Positions 53,409 to 63,856 of a DNA stretch of 64,000 nt are shown piece after piece (the first letter of the stretch is position 1; each line of letters begins with the position of its first letter). Under the pieces are notes generated by a model, which saw nothing but the letters and a program-made list of their open reading frames with translations, was not told the origin of the DNA and did no database searches. The stretch is from contig NZ_AP025730.1 in the NCBI RefSeq assembly GCF_023734135.1, positions 3,596,001-3,660,000 on the forward strand, read 5' to 3'. The position numbers and the translations under genes were made by a program. This DNA comes from Sphaerotilus microaerophilus (GTDB lineage: Bacteria > Pseudomonadota > Gammaproteobacteria > Burkholderiales > Burkholderiaceae_C).

Positions 53409-56117
53409 ATGATGCGTGAAGGCAGCAGCCCCGTGCTGGTCCGCCGTGAGGACTACACCGCGCCCAGCCACTGGATCCGCAGCGTCGACCTGAGCTTCGA
53501 CCTCGACCCGGCCAAGACGCTGGTGATCAACCGCATGCGCGTCGAGCCCAACGCCGACCGCCCGGGCGAGCCGCTGCGGCTGGACGGCGAGGCGATCACA
53601 CTGACGCGCGTGCTGGTCAACGGCGAGAGCGTGTCCTTCCGCAACGAGGGCGGGCAGCTGGTGCTGGACAAGCTGCCCACGGAGGCCTTCGACCTGGAGA
53701 TCCGCAACACCTGCGCGCCGGAGAAGAACACCGAGCTGTCGGGCCTGTACACCTCGGGCGGCGGCTTCTTCACCCAGTGCGAGGCGCAGGGCTTCCGCCG
53801 CATCACCTACTTCCTGGACCGCCCGGACGTGATGGCGGTGTTCAAGGTCACCCTCAAGGCCGACGCCCGCGCTTACCCGGTGCTGCTGTCCAACGGCAAC
53901 CTGATCGACTCGGGCACGCTGGACAAGGGCCGGCACTTTGCGGAATGGAGCGACCCGCACCCCAAGCCCGCCTACCTCTTCGCACTGGTCGCGGGCAACC
54001 TGGTCTGCCGCGAGCAGAAGATCCGCAGCCGTTCGGGCCGTGACCACCTGCTGCAGGTCTACGTGCGCGCCGGCGACCTGGACAAGACCGAGCACGCGAT
54101 GAACTCGCTGATCGCCTCGGTGGCCTGGGACGAGGCCCGCTTCGGCCTGAGCCTGGACCTGGAGCGCTTCATGATCGTCGCGGTGAGCGACTTCAACATG
54201 GGCGCGATGGAGAACAAGGGCCTGAACATCTTCAACACGAAGTTCGTTCTCGCCAGCCCCGCCACCGCCACCGACGTGGACTTCGGCAACGTCGAGGCCG
54301 TGGTCGGCCACGAGTATTTCCACAACTGGACCGGCAACCGTATCACCTGCCGCGACTGGTTCCAGCTCAGCCTGAAGGAAGGCCTGACGGTCTACCGCGA
54401 CCAGGAGTTCAGCCAGGACATGGCCGGCGAGGCCTCGGCCCGCGCGGTCAAGCGCATCGAGGACGTGCGCCAGCTGCGCCAGTTCCAGTTCGTCGAGGAC
54501 GCCGGCCCGATGGCGCACCCGGTGCGCCCGGACCAGTACCAGGCCATCGACAACTTCTACACCGCCACCGTCTACGAAAAGGGCGCCGAGGTGGTGCGCA
54601 TGATGGCCACGCTGGTGGGCCGGGCCGGTTTCCGCCGCGGCATGGACCTGTACTTCCAGCGCCACGACGGCCAGGCGGTGACCTGCGACGACTTCGCCCA
54701 GGCGATTGCCGATGCCAACCCGGACAGCGCCCTGTCCGTGCGGCTGGAGGCCTTCAAGTGCTGGTACGCCCAGGCCGGCACGCCGCGCGTGAACGCCAGC
54801 GGCCAGTTCGACGCCGTGGCCGGCAGCTACACGCTGACGCTGTCCCAGCGCAGCCCGGCCACGCCGGGCCAGCCGGGTCAGGCTGGAAAGCAGCCCTTCG
54901 TGATCCCGATGGCCCTCGGCCTGATCGCCGCCGATGGCGTGGCGCTGCCGCTGCAGCTGGAAGGCGAAACCGCCCCACACGGCACCGAGCGCGTGCTGGT
55001 GCTGGAGCAGACCAGCCAGACCTGGGTCTTCACCGGCCTGGGCGAGCTGACCGCGGCGCCGGTGCCCTCGCTGCTGCGCGGCTTCTCGGCGCCGGTGGTG
55101 CTGGAGTGGGCCGCCTCCGAGGCCGAGCTCTTCACCCTGCTGGCGCACGACCACGACGCCTTCAACCGCTGGGAAGCCAGCCAGAAGCTCGCGCTGGCGC
55201 GCCTGCTCGCCGCGGCGCAGGCCGATGGTGGGGCGGCCCACCTTGACGAGGCCTACCTGCAGGCCATGCGCCATGTGCTGCGCGACGAGCGGCTCGACGC
55301 CGCCTTCAAGGAGCTGGTGCTGACGCTGCCGAGCGAGGCCTACGTGGCCGAGCGGCTGGCCGAGCAGGGCGTGCCCGTCGACCCGCAGCGCATCCACGCC
55401 GCGCGCGAGACGATGCGCCTGCAGCTGGCCCAGGCCCTGCACGACGACTGGGTGTGGGCCTGGGAGACCCACCAGGACAACGGCGGCTACCGCCCCGACC
55501 CACTCTCCAGCGGCCGGCGCGCGCTGGCCAACCTGGCACTGGCGATGCTGGTGCTGGCCGCCACGCTGCGCCACGACCCGCTGTGGCCCGGCCGCGCCTA
55601 CCAGCGCGTCAAGGACGCCGGCAACATGACCGACCGGGCGGGCGCCCTGGCCGCGCTGGTCAACGCCCGCGCCTCACTGGCCGAACCGGCGCTGGAGCGC
55701 TTCCACGCCCAGTTCCGCGACGAGGCGCTGGTGATCGACAAGTGGTTCAGCCTGCAGGCCAGCGCCAGCGAAAGCGACGGCATGGTCTTTGCGCGCATCA
55801 AGGCACTTGCCCAGCACCCCGACTTCACGCTGAAGAACCCCAACCGTGCGCGCAGCCTGCTGATGGTGATGACGCAGAACCCCGCCGTGCTGCACCGCGC
55901 CGACGCGGCCGGCTACGTGTTCTGGGCCGACAAGGTGGTCGAGATCGACGCCTTCAACCCCCAGCTCGCCGCCCGCCTGGCGCGCGCACTGGACCGCTGG
56001 CGCGCCCTGGCCGAGCCCTACCGCAGCGCCGCGCGCGAGGCGATCAGCCGCATCGCCGCCAAGCCCGAACTGTCACCCGACACCCGCGAAATCGTCACGC
56101 GGTCGCTGGCAGACTGA
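53409..56117 (+). CDS. pepN: Aminopeptidase N (M1 family)
   Basis: This 902-residue M1 zinc aminopeptidase removes N-terminal residues from peptides in the cytoplasm. The substrate-anchoring GAMEN motif begins at G265. The zinc site HEYFH is H301-H305 with the distal Glu at E324. A beta N-domain covers about 1-230 and helical C-domains about 500-900. Start alternatives MM at 53409/53412 differ by one residue; GAGAGA lies about 10 nt upstream. It precedes fbp on the same strand. Confidence 0.96.
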   Translation: MMREGSSPVLVRREDYTAPSHWIRSVDLSFDLDPAKTLVINRMRVEPNADRPGEPLRLDGEAITLTRVLVNGESVSFRNEGGQLVLDKLPTEAFDLEIRNTCAPEKNTELSGLYTSGGGFFTQCEAQGFRRITYFLDRPDVMAVFKVTLKADARAYPVLLSNGNLIDSGTLDKGRHFAEWSDPHPKPAYLFALVAGNLVCREQKIRSRSGRDHLLQVYVRAGDLDKTEHAMNSLIASVAWDEARFGLSLDLERFMIVAVSDFNMGAMENKGLNIFNTKFVLASPATATDVDFGNVEAVVGHEYFHNWTGNRITCRDWFQLSLKEGLTVYRDQEFSQDMAGEASARAVKRIEDVRQLRQFQFVEDAGPMAHPVRPDQYQAIDNFYTATVYEKGAEVVRMMATLVGRAGFRRGMDLYFQRHDGQAVTCDDFAQAIADANPDSALSVRLEAFKCWYAQAGTPRVNASGQFDAVAGSYTLTLSQRSPATPGQPGQAGKQPFVIPMALGLIAADGVALPLQLEGETAPHGTERVLVLEQTSQTWVFTGLGELTAAPVPSLLRGFSAPVVLEWAASEAELFTLLAHDHDAFNRWEASQKLALARLLAAAQADGGAAHLDEAYLQAMRHVLRDERLDAAFKELVLTLPSEAYVAERLAEQGVPVDPQRIHAARETMRLQLAQALHDDWVWAWETHQDNGGYRPDPLSSGRRALANLALAMLVLAATLRHDPLWPGRAYQRVKDAGNMTDRAGALAALVNARASLAEPALERFHAQFRDEALVIDKWFSLQASASESDGMVFARIKALAQHPDFTLKNPNRARSLLMVMTQNPAVLHRADAAGYVFWADKVVEIDAFNPQLAARLARALDRWRALAEPYRSAAREAISRIAAKPELSPDTREIVTRSLAD

Positions 56118-56186
56118 CGCCGATCGACACCGCGTGACACCGAGAATTGCCGCACCGCGCAAACCCATACGAACCGGAGGCCCACG

Positions 56187-57209
56187 ATGAACGACAAACG
56201 CATCTCCCTGACCCGCTACCTGGTCGAGCACCAGCGTGAGCACAGCCATATCCAGCCGCAGCTGCGCCTGCTCATCGAGGTGGTGGCGCGCGCCTGCAAG
56301 CACATCGCCATCTCGGTGAACAAGGGCGCGCTGGGCGAGGTGCTGGGCTCGGCCGACACCGAAAACGTGCAGGGCGAGGTGCAGAAGAAGCTCGACGTCA
56401 TCGCCAACGAGGTGCTGATCGAGGCCAACGAGTGGGGCGGCCACCTGGCGGCGATGGCCTCCGAGGAGATGGACAGCATCCACGTGGTGCCGCACCGCTA
56501 CCCCCAGGGCGAGTACCTGCTGCTGTTCGATCCGCTGGACGGCTCGTCGAACATCGACGTCAACGTGTCGATCGGCACCATCTTCTCGGTGCTGCGCAAG
56601 GTCAGCAACCATCGCGGGGTCAGCGAGGAGGACTTCCTCCAGCCCGGCAAGCAGCAGGCCGCGGCCGGCTACTGCGTCTATGGCCCGCAGACCACCCTGG
56701 TGCTGACCTTCGGCGACGGCGTGGCGATGTTCACCCTCGACCGCGAGACCGGCTCCTGGGTGCTGACGCAGGACCAGGTGCAGATCCCGGCGGACACCAA
56801 GGAGTTCGCGATCAACATGTCGAACATGCGCCACTGGGCCGACCCGGTGCGGCGCTACATCGACGAGTGCCTGGCCGGCAAGGAAGGCCCGCGCGGCAAG
56901 GACTTCAACATGCGCTGGGTGGCCTCGATGGTGGCCGACGTGCACCGCATCCTGACCCGCGGCGGCGTCTTCCTGTACCCCTGGGACCGTCGCGAGCCGA
57001 ACAAGCCCGGCAAGCTGCGCCTGATGTACGAGGCCAACCCGATGGCCTTCCTGGTCGAGCAGGCCGGTGGCCAGGCCACCAACGGCACCCAGCGCATCAT
57101 GGACATCAACCCGAGCGCACTGCACGAGCGCGTCAGCGTGATGCTGGGCTCGAAGAACGAGGTGCAGCGCGTCACCGACTACCACCAGGCGGCGACCAGC
57201 GCCAGCTGA
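56187..57209 (+). CDS. fbp: Fructose-1,6-bisphosphatase, class I
   Basis: This 340-residue enzyme removes the C1 phosphate of fructose 1,6-bisphosphate in gluconeogenesis or the Calvin cycle. Metal-binding acids are visible in [16 protein letters not shown] (from about residue 115) and in the C-terminal helix near [15 protein letters not shown]. Length matches bacterial class I FBPase. CGGAGG precedes the ATG. A terminator lies downstream. Confidence 0.97.
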   Translation: MNDKRISLTRYLVEHQREHSHIQPQLRLLIEVVARACKHIAISVNKGALGEVLGSADTENVQGEVQKKLDVIANEVLIEANEWGGHLAAMASEEMDSIHVVPHRYPQGEYLLLFDPLDGSSNIDVNVSIGTIFSVLRKVSNHRGVSEEDFLQPGKQQAAAGYCVYGPQTTLVLTFGDGVAMFTLDRETGSWVLTQDQVQIPADTKEFAINMSNMRHWADPVRRYIDECLAGKEGPRGKDFNMRWVASMVADVHRILTRGGVFLYPWDRREPNKPGKLRLMYEANPMAFLVEQAGGQATNGTQRIMDINPSALHERVSVMLGSKNEVQRVTDYHQAATSAS

Positions 57210-57283
57210 TCGGACCTGGGTCTGGCGGGTCGACAGCCATCTGGCTGGTTGGCCGGCCACCTGGAGCTTGCCCCTGAAGCACG

Positions 57284-57308
57284 AAGCTCGCCCTGGGCGC
57301 GCTTTTTT
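57284..57308 (+). terminator. Intrinsic terminator after fbp
   Basis: AAGC-T-CGCC pairs with GGCG-C-GCTT around a CTG loop (one mismatch) and runs into six T residues. It is 75 nt beyond the fbp stop and faces the convergent TolC-like gene. Confidence 0.75.
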
Positions 57309-57341
57309 CGTCTCGGCGGTGGTTCCCCCACCCTCAGTGCA

Positions 57342-57368
57342 CCCTCATCGCCCTCATCGCCCTCAGCG
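57342..57368. repeat. 9-bp tandem repeat at the end of the TolC-like gene
   Basis: CCCTCATCG occurs twice in a row followed by the variant CCCTCAGCG, overlapping the end of the TolC-like gene. It is probably slippage; no function is evident. Confidence 0.55.
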
Positions 57369-58763
57369 CCCTGGTGCTGCCGGACGAGGCTCGGCGAGTT
57401 CCGGCGCCAGCCAGGGCAGCAGCCCGGCGCCGGCGGCGCGCAGCTGCAGCGAGGCCTGGAAGCCGTCGTGCAGCGCGTTCACGTAGGCCACGCGCAGCTG
57501 GTAGTGCTCCGCCTCGGCCGACATCAGGTCGAACAGCGAGCGCCTGCCCAGCTTGGCCCACTGCTCGTAGGTCGAATTGCGCACCTGGTCACTGTCGGCC
57601 AGCACGCCCGCGTAGTGGTTGGCGCGCTGGAACGACGTGCGCGCGGCGTCGTGGTAAGTACCGGCCAACTTGGCGCGCTCGTTGACCAGCGCCTCCTGGG
57701 CCCGCCGCGCCGCCGACGCCCGCTCTACGGCAGCGCGCGTGCCAGCGGCGACGGCGCCACCGTCGTCGAGCGTGTAGTTCAACGTGAGCCCGGCGTTCCA
57801 GGCCGTGCTGCTGACTTGCGCGGCCCGCCCGGCATTGGCGCCCACCTGCCAGCGCAGCTGCGGCGCACCCTCGGCCTGCGTCGCCTTGGCGAGGCTCTCC
57901 TGCGCATCGGCCTGCAGGCGCAGCTGGCGCACCTCGGGGCTGTTGGCGATGTCGTCGGTCACACGGGCCAGGTCCGGCACCTCCAGCAGCGGCACGCCCA
58001 CCGCGCCCCAGGGCGAGACATTGCCGCCCACGATCAGGCGCAGCCGGGCGTCGACCTGGCGCAGCGCGGCGACGGCCTCATCCCGGGCGATCTCGGCCTG
58101 ACGCTGCCCCTTGCGGGCCTGCACCAGCTCGCTGGAACGGCCGCGGTCCTGGGCCACGATCTTCTCCAGCGACTGCGCCAGGCAGCCCATCTTGGACACG
58201 TACTGCTGGTAGACGCGCAGCTGCAGGCGGTAGCGGTTGCGGTCGATCACCGCGGCGGTGGCCTCCTTCACCACGCGCTCGCGCGAGGTCACCACACCGC
58301 CGGTGCTGGCGTCGAGCAGCCGCTTGCGGTAAGCGGCCAGCTGATCGATGCGGCCACCGTCGTACAGCGGCGCGGAGACCGTCAGCGAGGCCTGGCCGGT
58401 GCCGCCCACGCCCTGGGTTGTGCCATCCACGCGGCTCTGGCCGACACCGAGTGCGCCACCCAGCGCGATCGACGCGGCCCGTGCCGCCTCGGTCTGCTTC
58501 AGGTCCTGCGCCGCCGCCAGGCTGGCGTGTTCGGCGCCACGCGCATCGGCACTGCCAACCACGGCCTCGCGGGCCAGCTGGCCCAGCTGCTCCAGTCCAT
58601 TGCCCGCGCTCATGCCGTCGAACAGCGCGGACGGGCCGATGCGGCCCACTTCAGGCAGTGCCGGCAGGCTGGCGCGCGCCTCGGAGGGATCCTCGCAGTA
58701 GCCGGCATGGGCCACACTGGTGACGGCCAGCAGCGCCACAGCCAGGGATCGGATCGGGTTCAT
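57363..58763 (-). CDS. TolC-family outer-membrane protein (LapE/type I secretion)
   Basis: This 466-residue outer-membrane channel has a signal peptide (LAVALLAVTSVAHAG), paired helical OEP regions (about 65-250 and 275-450) and the beta-barrel entry SAPLYDGGRID and LNYTLDDGGAV. It is the outer pore of a type I secretion system with the HlyD-like and ABC proteins encoded upstream on the same strand. The 76-nt gap to the HlyD gene suggests one operon in the order glycosyltransferase-like, ABC, HlyD, TolC. The substrate is expected to be a large RTX adhesin. Confidence 0.9.
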   Translation of the reverse strand: MNPIRSLAVALLAVTSVAHAGYCEDPSEARASLPALPEVGRIGPSALFDGMSAGNGLEQLGQLAREAVVGSADARGAEHASLAAAQDLKQTEAARAASIALGGALGVGQSRVDGTTQGVGGTGQASLTVSAPLYDGGRIDQLAAYRKRLLDASTGGVVTSRERVVKEATAAVIDRNRYRLQLRVYQQYVSKMGCLAQSLEKIVAQDRGRSSELVQARKGQRQAEIARDEAVAALRQVDARLRLIVGGNVSPWGAVGVPLLEVPDLARVTDDIANSPEVRQLRLQADAQESLAKATQAEGAPQLRWQVGANAGRAAQVSSTAWNAGLTLNYTLDDGGAVAAGTRAAVERASAARRAQEALVNERAKLAGTYHDAARTSFQRANHYAGVLADSDQVRNSTYEQWAKLGRRSLFDLMSAEAEHYQLRVAYVNALHDGFQASLQLRAAGAGLLPWLAPELAEPRPAAPGR

Positions 58764-58839
58764 CGGGCAGTCTCCACGGCGGGGCCGGTGGGTTGGATCA
58801 AGGGACCAGGGAGCCAGGGGCAGAGGTGCGGAGGGACGT

Positions 58840-60411
58840 TCAGCGTTCGCGCATCGCCTCGCTGCCCTTGAGCATGGGCTTGAGGAGGAACTGCATCACG
58901 CTGCGGTCGCCCGTGCGGATCTCGACAGCGGCCGTCATGCCGGGCAGCACCGGCAGCGGCTGGTTGTCCTTGGCGCGCAGCATCGAGACATCGGTGCGGA
59001 TGCGTGCACGGTAGTAACTGGTGTCGGCGGCCCCCATCCGGCTGTCCTCGCCCAGTGCATCCGGGCTGATGTAGTCGATGGTACCTTTCAAGCCGCCGTA
59101 AATGAAATAGTCGTACGAGGTCAGTTTCACTTCCGCCGGCTGGCCGACGCGCACGAAGCCGATGTCCGCCGGCCGGATGCGCGCTTCCACCAGGATCTTG
59201 TCCGACAGCGGCACGATCTCCATGATCGGCGCCCCCGCGGTCACCACCCCGCCGATGGTGTTGATGCGGATGTTCTTCACGATGCCGCGCAGCGGCGACT
59301 TCAGCACCGTGCGCTTGAGGGCGTCGTCGCGCACCACCTGCTGCTCGCCGAGCTGGGCCAGTTCCGTACGCACCTTCAGCAGCTCGGTGGAGGCCTCCTG
59401 GCGGAAGCGGTTGCGCCGCTCCTGCATCTGCATCTGCAGCTCGTTGCGCTGGCGGCGCAGCCGCATGACCTCGACCTCGGACATCAGGCCCTGCTCGGCC
59501 ATGTGCTGGGCGGTGGAGAGTTCGTTGTCCAGCAGCGCCATGCTGCGCCGCGTCAGCTCGATGCCCTCGCGCAGCGCCTGCTGGCGCGCTTCATAGGCCT
59601 CGGTCTCGGCCGCCACCACGGCGGCGTCGATGCGCACTTCGGGCGGGAAACTCAGCGGCCGGCCCGCCACCTCTGCCAGCAGCCGCGCCGAGGTGGCGCG
59701 CAGTGCGGTCTGCTTGGCCAAGCCCTCGTTCTGCTGCGCGCTCACCCGCGTCGGGTCCAGCTGCGCCAGCTCCTCACCGGCCTGCACAACCGCCCCCTCG
59801 CGCACATGCAGCGCACGCAGGATGCCCGGCTCCAGACTGGCGATGACCTGCTCGCGCGCCTCCGGCACGATGCGGCCCTCGGCTCGGGTGACGATGTCGA
59901 CCTTCGCGTAGACCGCCCAGACCACCGCGGCGATCACCGTCAGGCACAGCAGATACAACGCCCACAGCGCGTGCGGCGAAGCCTCCTGCACGATCGCGGC
60001 CCGCACGCCCTCCAGCAGCTGCTCGTCCCCGCGCACGAAGCGGCCGGGCGAGTGGCGCACCACGGCGCGGGCCGGCGCTTGTCGGGTCGACCGTGTTGGC
60101 AAGGCATCGGTGAGCAGCGGGGGCTCGGCCGAGGCCACGGCCTCGCTGCCGGGGATGGCTTCGGACGCAGGCACCCGTGCCACGCCCAGCGGGATGCCCA
60201 CGGTCGCCGGGCCGCGCCGCTTCAGGCTCAGGCCGGTGCCCGCCTTCACGGTGCCACTGCTGCCTTTCGCCCCGGCGCCGGCCGGACCGGAGGGGCCTGG
60301 TGCGGATCGGGCGGGCTGGCCTGCGCTGACGAGCCGCTGGCGCAGGCGCTGCCACAACGAGGCCTCCATCGCAGCCGAAGCGGGCAGTGCAGTCGAGTTC
60401 GATTCGGCCAT
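58840..60411 (-). CDS. HlyD-family membrane fusion protein of type I secretion
   Basis: This 523-residue adaptor has a long cytoplasmic N-terminus (about 1-145) that is Pro/Ala/Gly-rich, then a transmembrane helix (LYLLCLTVIAAVVWAVYAKV), a lipoyl half (SLEPGILRALHVREGAVVQAGE), a long coiled-coil hairpin (about 260-390) and the C-terminal beta domain ending with FLLKPMLKG. HlyD of E. coli lacks so long a cytosolic head. It joins the ABC transporter to the TolC-like channel. The stop of the upstream ABC gene is 10 nt before its start, so the two are coupled. Confidence 0.9.
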   Translation of the reverse strand: MAESNSTALPASAAMEASLWQRLRQRLVSAGQPARSAPGPSGPAGAGAKGSSGTVKAGTGLSLKRRGPATVGIPLGVARVPASEAIPGSEAVASAEPPLLTDALPTRSTRQAPARAVVRHSPGRFVRGDEQLLEGVRAAIVQEASPHALWALYLLCLTVIAAVVWAVYAKVDIVTRAEGRIVPEAREQVIASLEPGILRALHVREGAVVQAGEELAQLDPTRVSAQQNEGLAKQTALRATSARLLAEVAGRPLSFPPEVRIDAAVVAAETEAYEARQQALREGIELTRRSMALLDNELSTAQHMAEQGLMSEVEVMRLRRQRNELQMQMQERRNRFRQEASTELLKVRTELAQLGEQQVVRDDALKRTVLKSPLRGIVKNIRINTIGGVVTAGAPIMEIVPLSDKILVEARIRPADIGFVRVGQPAEVKLTSYDYFIYGGLKGTIDYISPDALGEDSRMGAADTSYYRARIRTDVSMLRAKDNQPLPVLPGMTAAVEIRTGDRSVMQFLLKPMLKGSEAMRER

Positions 60412-60421
60412 CGTCGATTCC

Positions 60422-62686
60422 TCAGGCCACCACGTTCAACGGCGGCGACGGCGGCGGCACCGGCACGCCTGCGGCGCCGGCCACCTCGCCGGCACCCGGC
60501 TGGGCCCGGGCGCCTGGACGCTGGCCTGCCAGCGCCGCCAGCACCTTCTGCTTCGGCCCGTCGACGATCACCCGCCCGGCCTCCATCACGATGATGCGGT
60601 CCACCAGCTCCAGCAGCGCCGGCCGGTGCGTCACCACCACCAGCGTGCGCTGCGCCACCAGGCCCTTGAGCTGGGCGATGAACTGCGCCTCGGTCTGCGC
60701 ATCCATCGAGCTGCTGGGCTCGTCCATCAGCAGCACCTGCGGCTGCGTGACCAGGCAGCGCGCCAGCGCGACCAGCTGGCGCTGGCCGCCGGAAAGCATG
60801 CTGCCACCCTCGCCCACCGGCATGTCCAGGCCGAGCGGGTGCGCCGCGGCCACCTTGTCCAGCCCAGTCAGCCGCAGCACCTCGGGCAGCGCCTCGGCCA
60901 TCGCGCGGGGGCGGCCTAGCAGGATGTTCTCGCGCAGCGAGCCGCGGAACAGCCGCGGCTCCTGCGCCACGAAGCCGACGTGGGCGCGGTAATCGGCCGG
61001 GTCGATCTGGCGCAGATCGATGCCGTCCACCTCGGTGTAGCCCTCGCTGGGCTGGTACAAGCCGGCCAGCAGGCGCAGCACGGTGGACTTGCCGCTGCCG
61101 ATCTTGCCGAGGATGGCCACGCGCTCGCCCGCAGCGATGTGCAGCTTCAGATCCCTGAGCACCGTGGGCCCCTGCTCCTGGCCGGCCACGCGGTAGGTGA
61201 AGCTGACCTCGCGCAGGCCGAGCTGCCCCTGGATGCGCGGGCGTGGCAGGTAGCGGCGCCTCTCGTCGCGCTCGCTGGGCTGCGCCATCAGCTGGTCGAG
61301 CACACGCAGCGCGGCACGCGCGCCCTGGTAGCGCGACGCCAGCGCCACCACACCCGACAGCGGTGCCACCACCCGGCCGGCAAACATCACCGCGGAGATC
61401 AGCGCCCCGCCGGTGAGCACGCCGTCGTGGATCAGGTGCACGCCCCAGACCAGCATCACCACGGTGATGAACTGCTGCGCCACCATCGTGATGTTGTTCA
61501 CCCAGCTGGCCAGCGCCCGGGCACGCAGCGAGGTGTGCGCCGCGGCGGCGTTGGCCTCCTCGTACTGACGCAGGAAGTGGCCCTGAGCGCTCGCGGCGCG
61601 CACCGCTTCCATGCCTTCCATGGTCTCGATCAGCAGGCCGTGCATGTCGGCCTGCTGACGCTGGTTGGCCGTCATTGCGCGGCGCAGCACGTGCTGGATG
61701 CCGAAGGTCAGCGCCAGGATGGCCGGCACCGCCACCAGCATCACCAGCACCAGGTCACCGGCGACGAACCAGATCATCGCGATGAACAGCGCGATGAAGG
61801 GCAGGTCGCTGATGGCCGACATCGTTGCCGAGGTGGAGAACTCGCGCACCACCTCCAGCTGCGCCAGGTGATGGGCAAAGGAGCCGGCCGACTCGGGCCG
61901 GTTCTCCAGCCGGATCGACAACGCCTTGCGAAACAGGATGGCACCGAGCAGCAGGTCGGCCTTCTTGCCCGCCAGGTCGATCAGGTGACTGCGCAGCTGG
62001 CGCGCAAACAGGTCGAATAGCACCGCCAGCCCGGCGCCGATGGCCAGCGACCACAGCGTCACGAAGGCCTGGTGCGGGATCACGCGGTCGTACACCACCG
62101 AGGTGAACAGCCCGACCATCAGCACCAGCACGTTGCTCAGCAGCGCGGCCAGCATCGCACCGCGGTAGTAGGGCATGAAGCGGCGCAGCGTGCCCCAGAG
62201 CCAGTGCCGCCCGCCCAGCGCCAGTTCGTCCGGCGCGCCGCCGGCGGCCCGCTCGCCGGGCGCCAGGCGCGGCGTGGCGAACAGCACCAGGCCGGCGTAC
62301 TCCTGCCGCAACTCGCTCTCGCTGGCCAGCACCTCCACGGGCGGCTGGTCGGCCTCGCCCGGCGGCATCAGGATGCGATAGCGCAGTGCCTGGCCTTGCA
62401 CGACCCGCTCGGTCAGGATGCAGGCGTCGCCGTTCTTGAGCAGCAGGATGGCCGGCAGCAGCAGCGCCAGGATCTGGCCCGGCTCGCGCTCGACCACCGA
62501 GGCATTGAACCCCGCTTCCTGCAGCACCCGCACCGCCAGCGGCGGCGTGAGCATCTGCACGATGCCTGGCCCCGCCAACAGCGAGGCGGCGCTGCGCGGC
62601 CGACCATGGTGCGCGCACAGCCAGACCAGCGACTGCAGCAGCGGGTCATCGGTCGGGGCGGGCAGGGACACAGGGGCGTCGGACAT
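60422..62686 (-). CDS. Type I secretion ABC transporter with degenerate C39-like domain
   Basis: This 754-residue exporter has an N-terminal C39-like domain (about 1-135) that lacks the catalytic Cys: the position reads DPLLQSLVWL, as in LapB-type transporters. A six-helix membrane domain (about 165-460) includes GAMLAALLSNVLVLMVGLF. The ATPase has Walker A GKIGSGKST, signature MLSGGQRQ and Walker B VLLMDEPSSS. The dead peptidase presumably docks an uncleaved substrate, typical for giant RTX adhesins. The C-terminus is a Pro/Ala/Gly tail. HlyD and TolC genes follow. Confidence 0.92.
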   Translation of the reverse strand: MSDAPVSLPAPTDDPLLQSLVWLCAHHGRPRSAASLLAGPGIVQMLTPPLAVRVLQEAGFNASVVEREPGQILALLLPAILLLKNGDACILTERVVQGQALRYRILMPPGEADQPPVEVLASESELRQEYAGLVLFATPRLAPGERAAGGAPDELALGGRHWLWGTLRRFMPYYRGAMLAALLSNVLVLMVGLFTSVVYDRVIPHQAFVTLWSLAIGAGLAVLFDLFARQLRSHLIDLAGKKADLLLGAILFRKALSIRLENRPESAGSFAHHLAQLEVVREFSTSATMSAISDLPFIALFIAMIWFVAGDLVLVMLVAVPAILALTFGIQHVLRRAMTANQRQQADMHGLLIETMEGMEAVRAASAQGHFLRQYEEANAAAAHTSLRARALASWVNNITMVAQQFITVVMLVWGVHLIHDGVLTGGALISAVMFAGRVVAPLSGVVALASRYQGARAALRVLDQLMAQPSERDERRRYLPRPRIQGQLGLREVSFTYRVAGQEQGPTVLRDLKLHIAAGERVAILGKIGSGKSTVLRLLAGLYQPSEGYTEVDGIDLRQIDPADYRAHVGFVAQEPRLFRGSLRENILLGRPRAMAEALPEVLRLTGLDKVAAAHPLGLDMPVGEGGSMLSGGQRQLVALARCLVTQPQVLLMDEPSSSMDAQTEAQFIAQLKGLVAQRTLVVVTHRPALLELVDRIIVMEAGRVIVDGPKQKVLAALAGQRPGARAQPGAGEVAGAAGVPVPPPSPPLNVVA

Positions 62687-62712
62687 GGGCGGTCAGGTCG
62701 GCAGTTGCTGCC

Positions 62713-63819
62713 TCACAGTCGCAGGCCGAACTGCTCGCTGGCCACCGCCAGCATGTGCTGCATCGAGTGGTCGCCGTGGAAGGCGGCCATCGCCAGCCGG
62801 TGACGCGCAGCAATGCCTTCCTTGCCGCCCCGGTCGAACAGGGTGATGCCCAGCTCCACCACCGCCTGCGGCTCGACGATGTCCTGCGGGCCGTAGAAGA
62901 CGACGTGCTCGCGCGGCAGGTCACGCACCGGCGGCAGATGACGGAGCGACTCCGGCAGCACCGGGATGCCGCCGCTGATCAGCGCGTCGAAGATGCGGAT
63001 CGGCACGTCGTTGAGCACCGGCACGATCCAGTGCAGCTTGTGCGCGGTCCACTCGGCCAGGCGTTCCTCGGGCGTGCGCACGTGGAAGCTGCGGTCGCTG
63101 AAGCCGATGCTGGGGTAGCGCTGGCTCAGCGTGGTCACCACCCGGTTGCGGAAGCCGAACGGCGCATAGGGGATGTGCTTGCCCAGCGGCGCATTGCTGC
63201 GCTCGGCGGTGAGCATGTCGGCCAGGTGATCGGCCAGGAACGCGCGCGGCCACTGCACCGAAGTGCAATACACCGGGCCGGCGAGCGTCGGGTTGTAGCG
63301 GCTGAGCAGGTAGAGGTTCTCGTGGTGCGCGGGCGCGTAAACATCGCTGTGCGCGGCCAGGAAAGTGCTCACCTCCAGCCAGTGGTGGTTGTCCCAGTCC
63401 CAGGCGATGAACACCGTGCGCTCGCAGCGCCGCACCAGTTCGGCATAGCCGGGCATGCCGTTGCCATGGCCGACGTCGTTGTTGTTGACCACCACGACGC
63501 AGCCGGTGAGCGACTCGGCCAACCGGCCCAGCGCCGCCAGGTCACTGCTCTGGAAGCAGCCTTTGTCGAGCACCTCCACGGGCAGGCCTGGGTGACCAGG
63601 GTGGCGGAAGTCGAAGCCCTGCAGGTTGTTGCCGATCAGCAGTTTGCGCACCGGCTCGCCCGCAAAGTGCTCGCGCAGCCGGCGCTGGCGCGTCTGGCGC
63701 GCCGAGGCCTGGAAGAACAGGGCGTCATCCTGCCCGAAGACCATCAGCTCGCGGCTGTGGCGCGACGGCAGGTCGGCATCGCGCAGCGCGCGCAGGGGAT
63801 TGGCCAGGACGGCTGACAT
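62713..63819 (-). CDS. Glycosyltransferase-like protein of unknown specificity
   Basis: This 368-residue cytosolic protein has a layout suggestive of a GT-B-like glycosyltransferase: an N-terminal half with VVVVNNNDVGHGNGMPGY and TVFIAWDWDNHHW, and a C-terminal half with PVLNDVPIRIFDALISGGIP and LPPVRDLPREHVVFYGPQDI, resembling a nucleotide-sugar-binding GxP loop region with GGIPVLPE. I do not recognise a named family. It sits upstream of the ABC-HlyD-TolC genes, and a partial sugar-nucleotide enzyme gene lies beyond it, which suggests a role in glycosylating a secreted or surface product. Confidence 0.7.
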   Translation of the reverse strand: MSAVLANPLRALRDADLPSRHSRELMVFGQDDALFFQASARQTRQRRLREHFAGEPVRKLLIGNNLQGFDFRHPGHPGLPVEVLDKGCFQSSDLAALGRLAESLTGCVVVVNNNDVGHGNGMPGYAELVRRCERTVFIAWDWDNHHWLEVSTFLAAHSDVYAPAHHENLYLLSRYNPTLAGPVYCTSVQWPRAFLADHLADMLTAERSNAPLGKHIPYAPFGFRNRVVTTLSQRYPSIGFSDRSFHVRTPEERLAEWTAHKLHWIVPVLNDVPIRIFDALISGGIPVLPESLRHLPPVRDLPREHVVFYGPQDIVEPQAVVELGITLFDRGGKEGIAARHRLAMAAFHGDHSMQHMLAVASEQFGLRL

Positions 63820-63856
63820 GGGCAGGGACTCCGGGACGGTTTCGACGGTGGCGGTG

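Noticed and set aside
52527..55574. 1015-residue open frame on the minus strand across the HAD gene and pepN
   Set aside because: Low-complexity antisense frame opposite pepN with intact GAMEN and HExxH motifs.
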